From contig CANQLO010000003.1 of NCBI GenBank assembly GCA_947624715.1, forward strand, positions 1-64,000: a stretch of 64,000 nucleotides of DNA, in the 5' to 3' direction. Within the stretch, counting starts at the first letter, position 1, and each line of letters begins with the position of its first letter. Of this stretch, positions 30,553 through 40,145 are shown in pieces. The notes below the pieces were generated by a model, which saw only the letters and a list, made by a program, of their open reading frames with translations, had not been told where the DNA came from and did not search any database. The translations under genes were made by a program, and so were the position numbers. Source of the stretch: an uncultured Clostridia bacterium. Its GTDB lineage: Bacteria > Bacillota_A > Clostridia > TANB77 > CAG-508.

Positions 30553-30682
30553 CTTCACAAGTGGCGAACGACCATTGGTCGCCACTACTTGTCCGTTCTT
30601 CAAAGAATATATATTATAAGATAAAATATATTTAGTAAGCCTTCGAAGATCGGGTCGACAGAGTCGTCGACCCCTACATTTC
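30553..30682. repeat. GC-rich repeat between murA and ftsQ
   Basis: Inverted AGTGGCGAACGACCA/TGGTCGCCACT and GGGTCGACAGAGTCGTCGACCCCTACA arms, a member of the GTAGGGG repeat family. It fills the 220-base gap between the C-terminal half of murA and ftsQ; no gene is seen. Confidence 0.7.
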
Positions 30683-30691
30683 TCTACTATT

Positions 30692-31612
30692 TTAATTTTT
30701 GGTCTGAATTGATATTTTTGCGCCAATTTTATTTAACTTTTTATCTAAATTTTCATATCCTCTTAAGATATGTTCTATATTGTTTACTGTTGTTTTTCCT
30801 TTTGCTATTAAGCCTGCTAAAACAACTGCTGCTCCTCCTCTTAAATCTGTTGCTTCTACTGTTGTAGCGCTTAATTTTCTTACACCTTTTATTATTGCTA
30901 TTTTTCCCTCTATATTTATTTTTGCTCCCATTCTCTTTAATTCGTTTGTATATTTATATCTGCTTTCAAATATATTTTCGACTACTACTGATGTCCCTTT
31001 TGCTATACATAGCATACTTGTAAATACCGATTGCATATCTGTTGGAAATCCTGGATAAGGCATTGTTTTTATATCTACTGCTTTTAATTTTTTAGGGCTT
31101 TCTATTATTATACTATTATTATCTATTTTAAATTTACAACCACATTCTTCTAACTTATTAATTACTGGTACAATATGTTCTGTTTTTATATTATTTAACT
31201 CTAAAGTTCCTTCTGTTGCTGCAGTCATGCAAAGTAAGGTTCCAGCCTCTATTCTATCTGGCATTATATTGTAACTAACATCTTTTAATTTTTTTACTCC
31301 TATTATTCTTATTACATTAGTTCCTGCACCTTGTACCTTTGCTCCCATTTTGTTTAAAAAATTTTGTAAGTCTTGTATTTCTGGTTCCATTGCAGCATTA
31401 GTAAGAATAGTTTCTCCGCTCAGCAAATACAGATGCTAAAATAATATTTTCTGTTGCTCCAACAGATGGGAAATCTAAATGTATTTCATTTCCAATTATT
31501 TTATCACATTTGCATTTAATATATCCAGCCTCTTCCTCCATTTCTACACCTAATCTTTTTAGTGCTTTTAAATGTAAATCTATTGGTCTTGACCCAATAT
31601 CACATCCTCCTG
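30692..31612 (-). CDS. murA: MurA, C-terminal half (cut off from its start by the mobile element), one +1 frameshift at CGG
   Basis: UDP-GlcNAc enolpyruvyl transferase, the first committed step of peptidoglycan synthesis. This half begins exactly at the active-site motif (GGCDIGSRPIDLHLKALK) and runs to the natural end (GAKISIQTKN). In-frame GAG CGG A at plus 31416-31418 needs the C skipped to give ASVFAEGETILTNAAMEPE. Joined to the N-terminal half at 42972-43312 the sum is 418 residues, the exact family length, so the gene is intact apart from the insertion. No standard start serves this half. The recombinase stop lies just inside, with AGGAGG ahead, so weak reinitiation is possible. Confidence 0.9.
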
Positions 31613-31613
31613 T
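31596..31613 (-). other. Attachment-site junction (recombinase end)
   Basis: The minus strand reads ACAGGAGGATGTGATATT. It shares CAGG, TG and GATATT with the other junction at 42959-42976. The recombinase stop codon (31600-31602) lies on the murA side of the inferred crossover (CC at 31609-31610). Confidence 0.75.
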
Positions 31614-33243
31614 TTGTGATAGTTTGTGGGTACATAAATTTCAAATGGAAGGCTATACCACCATTTTCGTACAATTCATTATACATCATATCATTTAAGT
31701 TATACAAGTCTTTTTCTTCTTTTGTTATTTCATTTTTGTCAAATACAACTATTTTATCAAAAATTAAAGATAATTCTTCTTTTGTGAGTCCATTTTTCTT
31801 AATATCTTCTATTGCTTTAAATATTAAATCTTCTTTATCTTCTAATTTATTTAAAGTATTGAATTTGCTTTCTACTTCTTGCATTCTTTCTTTTTCATAT
31901 TTTATCTTTTTTTCTAGTTCTTGCTTTTTATCTTTGTATATAAATTCTGGTATTAGGTCATTTAACTTGTCCTCGTATACCTGTTTAAATTGTTTTTCTA
32001 ATTTTTCTAAAGTTTGTTTCGATTTGTTTAAGTCCTTTTCAAGTGATGATTTATTAGTTGATATTGCTTTTGTGTTATCCATTACGAAACTTTTAAATTC
32101 CGGATTACTTACTAAATTATCTATATAGCTATTAACAATTTGGTCTAGATATTCTATTCTCATTCTGTGTGGTGTGCATCCATAATTTGGTCTAATATCT
32201 TTTATTGCGCCTTCATTACTATATTTTTTGCATAAATAACTATCTGGTCTTTTTCGTGTACCTGATGTTCCTTTTCTTTTATACATTGGAGTTCCACATC
32301 TTCCACAATATAGAAGTCCTGAATATAAATTGTTTTCTGTATCTACAAATTTGAATCCGTTATTGTATTTGTCACTTTCCTTTTTTCTTTTCTTTCGTAT
32401 TTTTTGCACTTTTTCAAATAGTTCTTTATCTATAACCCCCTCATGATGATTTTCAATTATTGTCCACTCTTGCTTAGGCTTTACTCTTGTTTTTTTAGAT
32501 TTAAAACTTAATTTTTCTGTATGTCCTCCAACATAGTCTCCAGTATATCTTCTATCATCTAAAATTCTAACAATGTGTTGTGCTTTCCAATTTGCTGTTT
32601 GTTTTGCATTTATAAATCCTCTAGCTTGAGATGGTGTTGGTATTCCTTTTTTATTTAAATAAGTTGCTATTTTTTGATATCCCCAACATTTAGAATATAA
32701 TTCAAATATTTCTTTTACAACGGCGGCAGTTTCTTCATTTATAACTAATCTCTTTCCATCTTTGTTATATCCATAAATTGCTTTTACAAGTAAATCTCCT
32801 TCTTCAATTTTGTGTCTTAAATTTCTTCTAATATTTTTACTATCATCTCTTGCCCTTCTTTCATTAAACCATGCATATAATCCAAACATTTCCTCATTGT
32901 ATTGCTCGTCTTCAAATATTATTTCAACATCTTGATCTTCTAAATATTCTACAAATTCTAATGCTTCCCTTTGATTTCTTCCAAGCCTTGCAGAATTTTT
33001 AAAAACTATTACATCTATTTCTTTTTTTCTTGCTCTTTCTTTTATATCATCAAATCTACTAAAGTCTGTTCCACTTTTGTCATCGTCCATTATAATATCT
33101 ACAATGTTGGTATATCCATGACTTCTGCAGTATTTTACAAGTAGATCCCTTTGTGTTTCTATTCTTTCATAATTTTCTCCATAGTCGTCTCTGCTTTCTC
33201 TGCAATAGATTACTACTCTTTTTTCATTATTTTGTTTTTGCAT
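31600..33243 (-). CDS. Large serine recombinase (integrase)
   Basis: 547 residues. The resolvase domain holds the catalytic serine in YCRESRDD and the NSARLGRNQREALEFVE region. The recombinase domain and zinc ribbon follow (SGLLYCGRCGTPMYKRKG, then CKKYSNEGA and YGCTPHRM), then a coiled coil (about 400-460). It catalyses integration and excision between attP and attB. In the integrated state it ends NRRM because its stop comes from murA sequence. In the circular form the frame would instead run across attP into the right end and stop at 42903-42905, giving NR plus 22 other residues. TTGGAGG precedes the ATG. Confidence 0.93.
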   Translation of the reverse strand: MQKQNNEKRVVIYCRESRDDYGENYERIETQRDLLVKYCRSHGYTNIVDIIMDDDKSGTDFSRFDDIKERARKKEIDVIVFKNSARLGRNQREALEFVEYLEDQDVEIIFEDEQYNEEMFGLYAWFNERRARDDSKNIRRNLRHKIEEGDLLVKAIYGYNKDGKRLVINEETAAVVKEIFELYSKCWGYQKIATYLNKKGIPTPSQARGFINAKQTANWKAQHIVRILDDRRYTGDYVGGHTEKLSFKSKKTRVKPKQEWTIIENHHEGVIDKELFEKVQKIRKKRKKESDKYNNGFKFVDTENNLYSGLLYCGRCGTPMYKRKGTSGTRKRPDSYLCKKYSNEGAIKDIRPNYGCTPHRMRIEYLDQIVNSYIDNLVSNPEFKSFVMDNTKAISTNKSSLEKDLNKSKQTLEKLEKQFKQVYEDKLNDLIPEFIYKDKKQELEKKIKYEKERMQEVESKFNTLNKLEDKEDLIFKAIEDIKKNGLTKEELSLIFDKIVVFDKNEITKEEKDLYNLNDMMYNELYENGGIAFHLKFMYPQTITNRRM

Positions 33244-33384
33244 GATATACCTCCAATTTACTATATTTAAACCAATGTATCAATAACATTTTATTTTTGT
33301 GTCGTTTTATTGTTGCTATTATACGTTAAAAGTTCCAAAATTTCAAGTTATTTACTTAAAAATTTTAGAACTTTTTATTTGTAA

Positions 33385-34219
33385 CTACTTTCTTTTCTTT
33401 TTATTGTGTGCTATACTAATTATACTTACAATTAATATTATTATAGTTCCTAACATTATATATGGTAAATTATTATCCTTTGTATTGGTTCCGTATATCT
33501 TCATTTCCATTATTGTCCATATTATTTTTTTCATCACTCCAAATGCCAAGTTTATTATTTTTAGCCATTTCTTCACTTTCTTGTAATGTTCCTGCATATT
33601 TATAATTATTTTGTAACATATAATTCTCAGCTAGTCCATTCTCCACTAAAAGATTTTGCAACAATTCATCATCTACCCATATCCAAGCTAAGTATCTATC
33701 ATATTTATCTTTTTCATTTGATGAGCTATCAAATTCTAGTTCAATTTTATTTGCATTTTGGAGTTTCTCTTTCGTAAAATTACTTGCTTCTTTTCCCCAA
33801 GCTTCCTCACCAATCTCTGGATCTACTGTTTCTTTTGTATTTATTCCTAAAAATCTCACAGTAACTTGCTCTCCATTCATTTCAAATTTTGCAGTATCTC
33901 CATCAACTGTTGAAACTAATTTTACTTTTACTTTATTTGTACTATTTCCAGTATTATTTTCTATTTTGTTAAAATTCTCATCATAATACACAGCTGGAGC
34001 TATAATAATCCATTTTTGATTTTCTTCATCCCATTTTACTTGATGATAATGGACTATTCCATCTTCTTTGTGATAGCCATAATATTTTCCATTATATTCA
34101 GTTATGTATTTTGAATTTTTATCTTTCCAACCTGTAATATTACCACCGTGTGCTAAACTTATATTAGATATACTCATTATTAATATTACAATAATCACTA
34201 TATTTTTTAACTTTTTCAT
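33385..34219 (-). CDS. Secreted thermonuclease-like (SNase) protein, membrane-anchored after a +1 frameshift at CGG
   Basis: Signal peptide (KKLKNIVIIVILIMSISNISLA), a domain resembling YHH/HYHQ-containing modules (YYGYHKEDGIVHYHQVKW), then an SNase domain: VKLVSTVDGDTAKFEMNG, VRFLGINTKETVDP, KYDRYLAWIWVDD. In the ATG frame it ends NEDIRNQYKG. Skipping the C of in-frame ATA CGG A (plus 33491-33493) instead adds GTNTKDNNLPYIMLG, a transmembrane helix (TIIILIVSIISIA) and a basic tail. The restored protein has 277 residues and is anchored. This is element cargo; the start follows AGGTGG. Confidence 0.82.
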
Positions 34220-34260
34220 TGTTACCACCTAAAAAAATTATATCATAAGGAGGATTTATT

Positions 34261-34842
34261 TTGAACGATTTTTTAAACTTTTCATTAAATAGCTTAAATT
34301 TACTAGATAATCAAATTCATGATAAAATACAAGGCAGTTTTATTGATAATTTTATTCACGAATTACAAGATTATTTAGAATTGCAAACTAACAATAAAAT
34401 ATTAGAAAACTTGCCAAAGAATACCAACCTTCATTTTGCAAAATTTGAAGGTGATTATGCAGTTTGTTTTGATTATTCAGCTAAAACTATATATAATATT
34501 CCTAAATCTTATATAAATGGAAATACTCCTGAAGTTGGAGATGCAATAAAAATTGTATCTCCTAAAGATTTTCGTGTAGATTATACAGGAATACCAGCAA
34601 GTCCAAACAATATCAATAGTCTTTTAAATGAATGTAGTTATGATTTTCTTTCTTCAAAAATAAATGTCTTGCCAGAATATTATCAAATTTCTGATATTGG
34701 TGTAGATTATGCTGTTTGTAAAAACATTAATACCAATAAAACAGAAAATATTCCCATAGATGATGTTCCTAAAGGTGCTAAAAATGGAGATACTTTAATG
34801 TATAAAAATGGAGAATTTATTAAAAAAAATAACAATGCTTAA
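34261..34842 (+). CDS. Protein with two DUF3006-like segments
   Basis: 193 residues starting at TTG after AGGAGG. After a helical N-terminus there are two related beta segments: FEGDYAVCFDYSAKTIYNIP...GDAIKI and VDYAVCKNINTNKTENIP...GDTLMYKNGEF, resembling DUF3006 (small beta proteins often found next to nuclease or MBL genes). It is divergent from the nuclease gene with only 41 bases between, so the two are probably functionally paired. The role is unknown. Confidence 0.6.
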   Translation: MNDFLNFSLNSLNLLDNQIHDKIQGSFIDNFIHELQDYLELQTNNKILENLPKNTNLHFAKFEGDYAVCFDYSAKTIYNIPKSYINGNTPEVGDAIKIVSPKDFRVDYTGIPASPNNINSLLNECSYDFLSSKINVLPEYYQISDIGVDYAVCKNINTNKTENIPIDDVPKGAKNGDTLMYKNGEFIKKNNNA

Positions 34843-34879
34843 GGGTAAGTATATTTTTCTACTTGCTTGATATCATTTT

Positions 34880-34911
34880 AACACCTTCCTGATGTTGGAA
34901 AGGTGTTTTTA
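34880..34911 (+). terminator. Terminator between convergent DUF3006-like and BRO-N genes
   Basis: ACACCTTCC and GGAAAGGTGT arms followed by TTTTTATT on the plus strand. Confidence 0.75.
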
Positions 34912-35751
34912 TTGTTCCGTACCAGAATTTAACTTTCTTATATCTTTAGCATTTTTATCCGATACAACCTTTTTTCCTGTTTTTCTTTCTAGTTGTTCTC
35001 TTGCAATTCTTGCAATGTTACCACCTTCTTTAACAGAATCTTCTGCTTCCTTAAACCCTTTTTCTTTTTTGCTTTTTGAAATTTCTGTAGAAGATGTTTC
35101 TGCTAACATATTTAAAACTAATTCCATATTTGTCATATTATCTCGTAAATTTTCCTTTTTCAATCCTTTTAAATTTTTATATTCTTTTACTGAATAACCA
35201 CTCCAAGCCTGTGTTAGAATATTTGTTAATATTGCAAAATCTCTGCCTGATTCTATTCCTTTTTCTTTTAATTCATCAGTAAATTCTTTTCTAATATCAA
35301 TTGTTTTTAATCTTTGATTTATCCATTCCTCTGAATATCCTTTTTTTCTGTATATATCCAATGCTCTATTAATTGCTATTTCTGGGTCATATGCTTCATC
35401 TATTCTTTCTTTTCCTACTTGTGCCAACCACAATTTAAAAGGTTCTGCTTTCTTAGAAGGAATTGATTGAATTAATCTTAAAATTTGCTCTATATTAGCC
35501 ACATCAGTTAATCTTAATTTCCCATCATATGCTATCATTTTCAACTGGTTACAATTTGTAACCGTTTCATTTCCCTCCGTTAATAGTCTATTTTTTAACA
35601 CTTTCCAATAAGTTCTTGCTTTTTGATAATCATTCTCTGTTAAAACAGCAACAACATCTACTACTGAAAAATACCATTTTTCTTCTTCTTCATCCCATTT
35701 AACTCTAATCTTTTTATCTTCAAATAATTTTAATTCATTATCTTGTCCCAT
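34909..35751 (-). CDS. BRO-N domain protein (phage antirepressor-like)
   Basis: 280 residues from an ATG with GAGAGG upstream; a longer frame upstream lacks a ribosome site. The BRO-N domain is visible as LFEDKKIRVKWDEEEEKWYFSVVDVVAVLT...YWKVLKNRL, then the DNA-damage-inducible-protein-D-like region (YSEEWINQRLKTIDIRKEFTDELKEKG, ILTQAWSGYSVKEYKNLKGL). Such proteins are common on phages and mobile elements, where they are thought to regulate lysogeny or DNA-damage responses. The substrate is unknown. Confidence 0.82.
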   Translation of the reverse strand: MGQDNELKLFEDKKIRVKWDEEEEKWYFSVVDVVAVLTENDYQKARTYWKVLKNRLLTEGNETVTNCNQLKMIAYDGKLRLTDVANIEQILRLIQSIPSKKAEPFKLWLAQVGKERIDEAYDPEIAINRALDIYRKKGYSEEWINQRLKTIDIRKEFTDELKEKGIESGRDFAILTNILTQAWSGYSVKEYKNLKGLKKENLRDNMTNMELVLNMLAETSSTEISKSKKEKGFKEAEDSVKEGGNIARIAREQLERKTGKKVVSDKNAKDIRKLNSGTEQ

Positions 35752-35876
35752 TTTATACCTCTCTTTCTCAAGTTGTTTAGAAATTGCCAGCAACTCAAAA
35801 TATTTTTTATTTCTTCTATTTATATCATATTTGCAACTATTTTTCAATACTTTTTGCGAAACTTTGTTCTTATTTT

Positions 35877-36041
35877 TTATTTATATTTTTGTTTTATTCT
35901 ATCAGAAATAATATCGGTGAATACCTGTTTATAATCTTGAACATCACCATCATTTGATCTTGGACAAATAAATACTGCAAATGGTAATTTATCTTTTATC
36001 TTTTTATCTTTATTATCCTTTGCCTTTTCCAGAGTATTCAC
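35877..36041 (-). CDS. Small hypothetical protein
   Basis: 54-residue frame from a GTG with AAAGG just upstream, charged at the N-terminus (NTLEKAKDNKDKKIKDKLPF) and ending SDRIKQKYK. I recognise no family. It could be a fragment of a larger gene. The following 36042-36386 contains a short GAACTGTCCC repeat piece near 36145 and no clear gene. Confidence 0.35.
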   Translation of the reverse strand: MNTLEKAKDNKDKKIKDKLPFAVFICPRSNDGDVQDYKQVFTDIISDRIKQKYK

Positions 36042-36386
36042 CTACCTTTCCATCTTTAAATTATATTGCTTTAATCTTTGTCCTTATTACTAAAAGCTAC
36101 AAGTGGTAAATACCCATATGAGATTTGCCCTCATTCCTGCTTTACAGAACTGTCCCTTTACATCACGTTAGCCAGACAGAAGTTTCATTATTTGTACTTG
36201 CAACTTGTTATTCAATTTTCAATGTGCTATAAATAGAAAATAGCTATATTAATGTTTTATTTTCTATCTTGATAAATTGATTATAAGATGCTAAAATACT
36301 ATTGTAAATAGATTTTAACAAGTCTATAGATAACTTAAAAATTAAAATATCTATATTCTATTTTTTTAAGTGGAGGAAATATTGAT

Positions 36387-37680
36387 ATGGTAACGAATTT
36401 CGCAATTAACAATAACAAAATTATTATAAAGAATAATCGGAGAATATTTTGGTGCAACTCGTGATTTTGAATATGATATTGGAAATAAATTATATGAATT
36501 TGCAATAATGGAATACTCTGACTTTGATAAATTGAAAAAAATTTATACACAATTGATAGAACTTATATGTACTGCTAAAGAAGCAAATACTATTGATGAA
36601 AAAATGGATTGTTTCTTTAAAATGTTTCAAATAGTTAGAGCATGTTTGGAATTTTCTCCATATACTCATTTCTATACACAAGTTTTAATAGATATAATTG
36701 TAAAAACATATAATACCAAAGTATTTAGATCAGACCTATTATTTAAATCTGAAATTGGTGTTTTTATTGAAAATCCTAAATACTCTCCTAATGAAGTGTT
36801 TGAAAACTGGGAAGAAAATGAATACACTATTCAACTTATTATGCACGAATTTACTCAAGAAATAGATAAGATATCAAGTAAAAAGCATAACGAATATATG
36901 AAATTTTTTGAAGAAATAAGAGATTTACTTGTCCAAAATTTTATGGAGAAAAAGGCTGATTTAAAAGAAAGATTAGAACGAATTAATAAATATTCTAATA
37001 ACTCTATTGTAAGAAATTTAAGTACAGAAGAAAAACTTTATCTATATGAAGCAAAAAGAGTTTTTGATATACACTATGTTAATACTAATCCTGCTCATAG
37101 TATTTTTTTAGATACCAAATTTAAAACAAAATATATATGTGATGAAGAATTATCGCTTAAAGAAAAAAGATTAGATATAGAAGATATTGTTAGACTAATG
37201 AAAGAAAAAAATCTTAAAGTTCAAGAAGTTTATGAGTTACAAAGTACAGAAGAACAAATTAGATTTGAGTTATTTAAAATAATTCAAAATAATTTTACTA
37301 TCAATAAATGTGAAAATTGTGGAAGATTATTTATACCAACTACTACAAGCAATAATCCAAATCAAAAAGGTAGGAATGACCAAAAATATTGCAATAATTT
37401 ATATTTAGATACAGGAAAAACTTGTAGAGAAATTGGAGCTTTAAATAAGCAAAAAGAAAAAATTAAAAATAGTCTAATTTTAAAAGAATATACTAGAGAA
37501 TATAAAAGGATGCATGGATTACATTATAATCACACAAAAGTTTTTAAAGAAAAGCAATTTAAAGAATGGTCTAGAAAAGCTAGAAATTTAAGAGATACAT
37601 ATACAGATGAACAATTAGAAAATTTTAAAATAGAGTTGAATAAACTAAGTAGTATATATTTGACATTGATTAAAATATGA
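36387..37680 (+). CDS. DUF6076 family protein, one +1 frameshift at CGG
   Basis: The ATG at 36387 after GGAGG opens VTNFAINNNKIIIKNN and meets in-frame AAT CGG A (36438-36440). Skipping the C gives GEYFGATRDFEYDIGNKLYEFA and joins the long frame, 430 residues in total. A zinc-finger-like segment lies near residues 300-345 (NKCENCGRLFIPT...QKYCNN...CREIGA), as in DUF6076 proteins of clostridial mobile elements. The rest is helical. The function is unknown. The site shows that the element itself uses the CGG signal. Confidence 0.78.
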
Positions 37681-37745
37681 CGTACTCCCTAAAAATAAAT
37701 TATAATTAGATAAAACTTTAATTACTTTTCTCATAAAAACATTAA

Positions 37746-37782
37746 CAACGGAGAGACTGTTCTTATTCTCTCCGTTGTTCTA
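37746..37782. terminator. Bidirectional terminator
   Basis: ACAACGGAGAGA and TCTCTCCGTTGT arms lie between the convergent DUF6076 gene and the small anchored protein gene. Confidence 0.75.
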
Positions 37783-37791
37783 TTTATTATG

Positions 37792-38271
37792 TTAATAACC
37801 AATTTCCTTCATAATGTCTTTTACTGTATCTTTGTAGGTTTCATCTACATCAATATAAACTAATGTATTATCTATTCTTGAAACATATTTATATTTTCCA
37901 TTAGTCGTTAAAGAATATGTAGCATAATTGTTCATGCTTACTGTTGAAGAAGTAGAAGCATTTGTTTTTTGTGATTCAAATTTTGTTTTATTTGTATTAT
38001 ACATACTTATCGCATTTTCTTCATTAGATAATTCATAAAACTCTATTTGGTAACCACTTTTTTGTGCTGCATAAGATTTTGTCATTAAACTTCCATATTG
38101 TGAAAATTGGCTTGTAGTATCAGTCATTATATAACCTTTACTCTCCATTGTTGTATTAAATGTATCTGCTGTTATAGGTGTTTTTTCTTTATTTAGAGAA
38201 CTAAATACTACTAAAACTATACCAACTATAACTACTGCTATTATTCCAATTATTATTAAAGCCTTTTTCAT
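37792..38271 (-). CDS. Small membrane-anchored extracellular protein
   Basis: 159 residues: an N-terminal membrane helix (ALIIIGIIAVVIVGIVLVVF) and an extracellular domain without recognised motifs (TADTFNTTMESKGY..., FYELSNEENAISMYN). Similar small proteins are common in clostridia; no function can be given. GGAGG precedes the ATG. Confidence 0.65.
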   Translation of the reverse strand: MKKALIIIGIIAVVIVGIVLVVFSSLNKEKTPITADTFNTTMESKGYIMTDTTSQFSQYGSLMTKSYAAQKSGYQIEFYELSNEENAISMYNTNKTKFESQKTNASTSSTVSMNNYATYSLTTNGKYKYVSRIDNTLVYIDVDETYKDTVKDIMKEIGY

Positions 38272-38279
38272 ATTTTACA

Positions 38280-38341
38280 CCTCCTTTCGCAAATTTAATA
38301 TTATACTATATATTTATTTTTTATTTCCAAATAATATTGAA
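38280..38341. repeat. Direct repeat of 38996-39058
   Basis: About 60 bases here (TTTCGCAAATTTAATATTAT and onward to AATATTGAAAT) repeat those at 38996-39058. The other copy includes the last codons (ISILFGNKK, stop) of the membrane-protein gene at 39024, so this copy is a duplicated gene end. The rest of 38342-38498 is AT-rich with no gene. Confidence 0.75.
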
Positions 38342-38498
38342 ATACACATATCGTTAATATTACTAGGTTTAGTAAATATAATAAACATTTTTTCCCAACT
38401 ATGTTAAAATTTATTAGATTTAGGAATTATTCCTTCCAATCTTATGAGTAAAATTTAATATTATTTTTAAAAATGCAATATACTTCCTTAAGTATATT

Positions 38499-38978
38499 TT
38501 ATTGAATTTCCTTATTAAATTCTTCAACTTGTCTCATCACATATTCCATAACATTTTCATTGTTAATATAATAATCAATTATTTCAGAATCTTTTTCTGT
38601 AAATATATTTATTTCATTTTTATCTTCAGTAAATCCTTCAGTAAATAGAAGTCGATAAAGCTCTTCATCATTTTTATTATAGAAAATAAAACTATATGGT
38701 TCTACTCCAGTTGCATCATCAGAAATGGATAAATTATGTTGTTCTATTGAATTATTATCTATATTATTTAATATTTTTGAAAGTTGATTATCTAATTTTT
38801 TATTTTCGTTACCATAACTTAATTCAATATAACTAACATCTGTCATTTCTTTTAGAAAAGCAGATTTATCTTGATTCGATTTATTTTGTTTATTGCTTTT
38901 AGAAAAGCATAAAATTAATATTAATAAAAGTATTAATATTATAAATAAGCATATAATAATGTTTTTTTTCTTTACCAT
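38499..38978 (-). CDS. Small membrane-anchored hypothetical protein
   Basis: From the ATG after GGGGTG the protein has 159 residues: basic start, one hydrophobic helix (IIICLFIILILLLILILCF), then a charged extracellular part with no known motif. It lies in a run of small membrane proteins inside the element. An upstream in-frame TTG overlaps the ribosome site and is less likely. Confidence 0.6.
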   Translation of the reverse strand: MVKKKNIIICLFIILILLLILILCFSKSNKQNKSNQDKSAFLKEMTDVSYIELSYGNENKKLDNQLSKILNNIDNNSIEQHNLSISDDATGVEPYSFIFYNKNDEELYRLLFTEGFTEDKNEINIFTEKDSEIIDYYINNENVMEYVMRQVEEFNKEIQ

Positions 38979-39023
38979 AATATTTTTACACCCCTTTCGC
39001 AAATTTAATATAATACTATATAT

Positions 39024-39713
39024 TTATTTTTTATTTCCAAACAATATTGAAATTACACATATTATTAATATTATTATAAAACAAGTAATAAAATTAGCTT
39101 TAGTAAATATAAGTGCAATTACACAAAAGAAAACTATACAATAAAAAACATATTTAAATCTATTTTTTTCTTGCCATTCTACTTCTTTTTTATATTTTTC
39201 ATCGTTTTGACATTTTACAGAATCACTTAATTTTTTTATTCTTTTAAAATCTGTTGCTAATGCTCTCCCCTCTGGCAATACATATACCGTTACATCAAGC
39301 GAGCTTAAATATATAAATGGATTTCCATTTACGCTTTCAGTGGTAAACTGCTCAATTTTATTTGAATATGGATTTTTAAATTCAACTATAAGATATATTA
39401 TCTCATACCAATTATCCTTAGGTATCAAACCTGGATATCCTTTTACTACTTTAATATCTTTAATTATTCCTTTTGTTTTTGTGCCATTTTTCATAAAATA
39501 TTTATATTTTTTTTTAATTTTTAGCGTTTTTATCGCAAATCCTACATATATTAATGTTATAATCCCCAAAATTCCCATAGTTGTTTTAAAATCAGAAACA
39601 AAATAACCTACCAAAAATAAAAAAACAAAAAATACTATTGCCCATTTAGTAAAATTTTCGTTTAAAAAACTCCATACCTCATTAATGTATCTAAATTTAA
39701 CTTTTATTAACAT
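39024..39713 (-). CDS. Multi-pass membrane protein, DUF3592-like
   Basis: 229 residues with two N-terminal helices (about 24-65), a soluble middle part (KTKGIIKDIKVVKGYPG...YEIIYLIVEFKNPYS, the pattern seen in DUF3592 proteins), and two C-terminal helices. The function is unknown. Its ribosome site (AAGGAGG) lies in the last codons of the small frame immediately upstream. Confidence 0.65.
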   Translation of the reverse strand: MLIKVKFRYINEVWSFLNENFTKWAIVFFVFLFLVGYFVSDFKTTMGILGIITLIYVGFAIKTLKIKKKYKYFMKNGTKTKGIIKDIKVVKGYPGLIPKDNWYEIIYLIVEFKNPYSNKIEQFTTESVNGNPFIYLSSLDVTVYVLPEGRALATDFKRIKKLSDSVKCQNDEKYKKEVEWQEKNRFKYVFYCIVFFCVIALIFTKANFITCFIIILIICVISILFGNKK

Positions 39714-39824
39714 TTAAATTCCTCCTTGTAAAACTCCTAATAACAGAATTGTAAAAGAAGCAATTGCAAATAAAGCCCATAGCACATTTAGTATTGTATA
39801 AACTTTCGCCTTGCTTATTTTCAT
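39714..39824 (-). CDS. Small membrane peptide, possibly the end of a longer broken gene
   Basis: From an ATG at 39824 the frame encodes 36 residues with one membrane helix (VLWALFAIASFTILLLGVL) and ends in GGAGGAATTTAA, providing the next gene's ribosome site. The same frame is open without an ATG up to about 39976 and reads like protein (VKEGILVWTSIKIAYVDKNYL), so this may be the 3' remnant of a truncated gene. The remaining 39977-40140 carries the XRE promoter region. Confidence 0.45.
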   Translation of the reverse strand: MKISKAKVYTILNVLWALFAIASFTILLLGVLQGGI

Positions 39825-40145
39825 ATATCTTTCGTCAATAAGTTGAAGTTTTGTTATCCTTATTCCTAGATAATTCTTATCTACATAAGCTATTTTAATA
39901 CTTGTCCATACTAGTATTCCTTCTTTGACTATTACTTTGCAAGATTGGGATATAATAATTCTTTTTTCCCATCTTGACTAGTATTATCATAATATAAAAT
40001 ATATTTTTTTGCAATACATTTTCGGGTTTTATTTAGATATATCTTAATAAGTTTTAATGGTATTAAGTTATTTATACTTTAACTTTATAATTTATATATA
40101 AATAATTTTTATATTATCAAGTAACATAAAAGGGAGGAAACTACT

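Noticed and set aside
30544..30726. 60-codon minus ORF between murA and ftsQ
   Set aside because: It is formed by the GC-rich repeat and the end of murA; no ribosome site.
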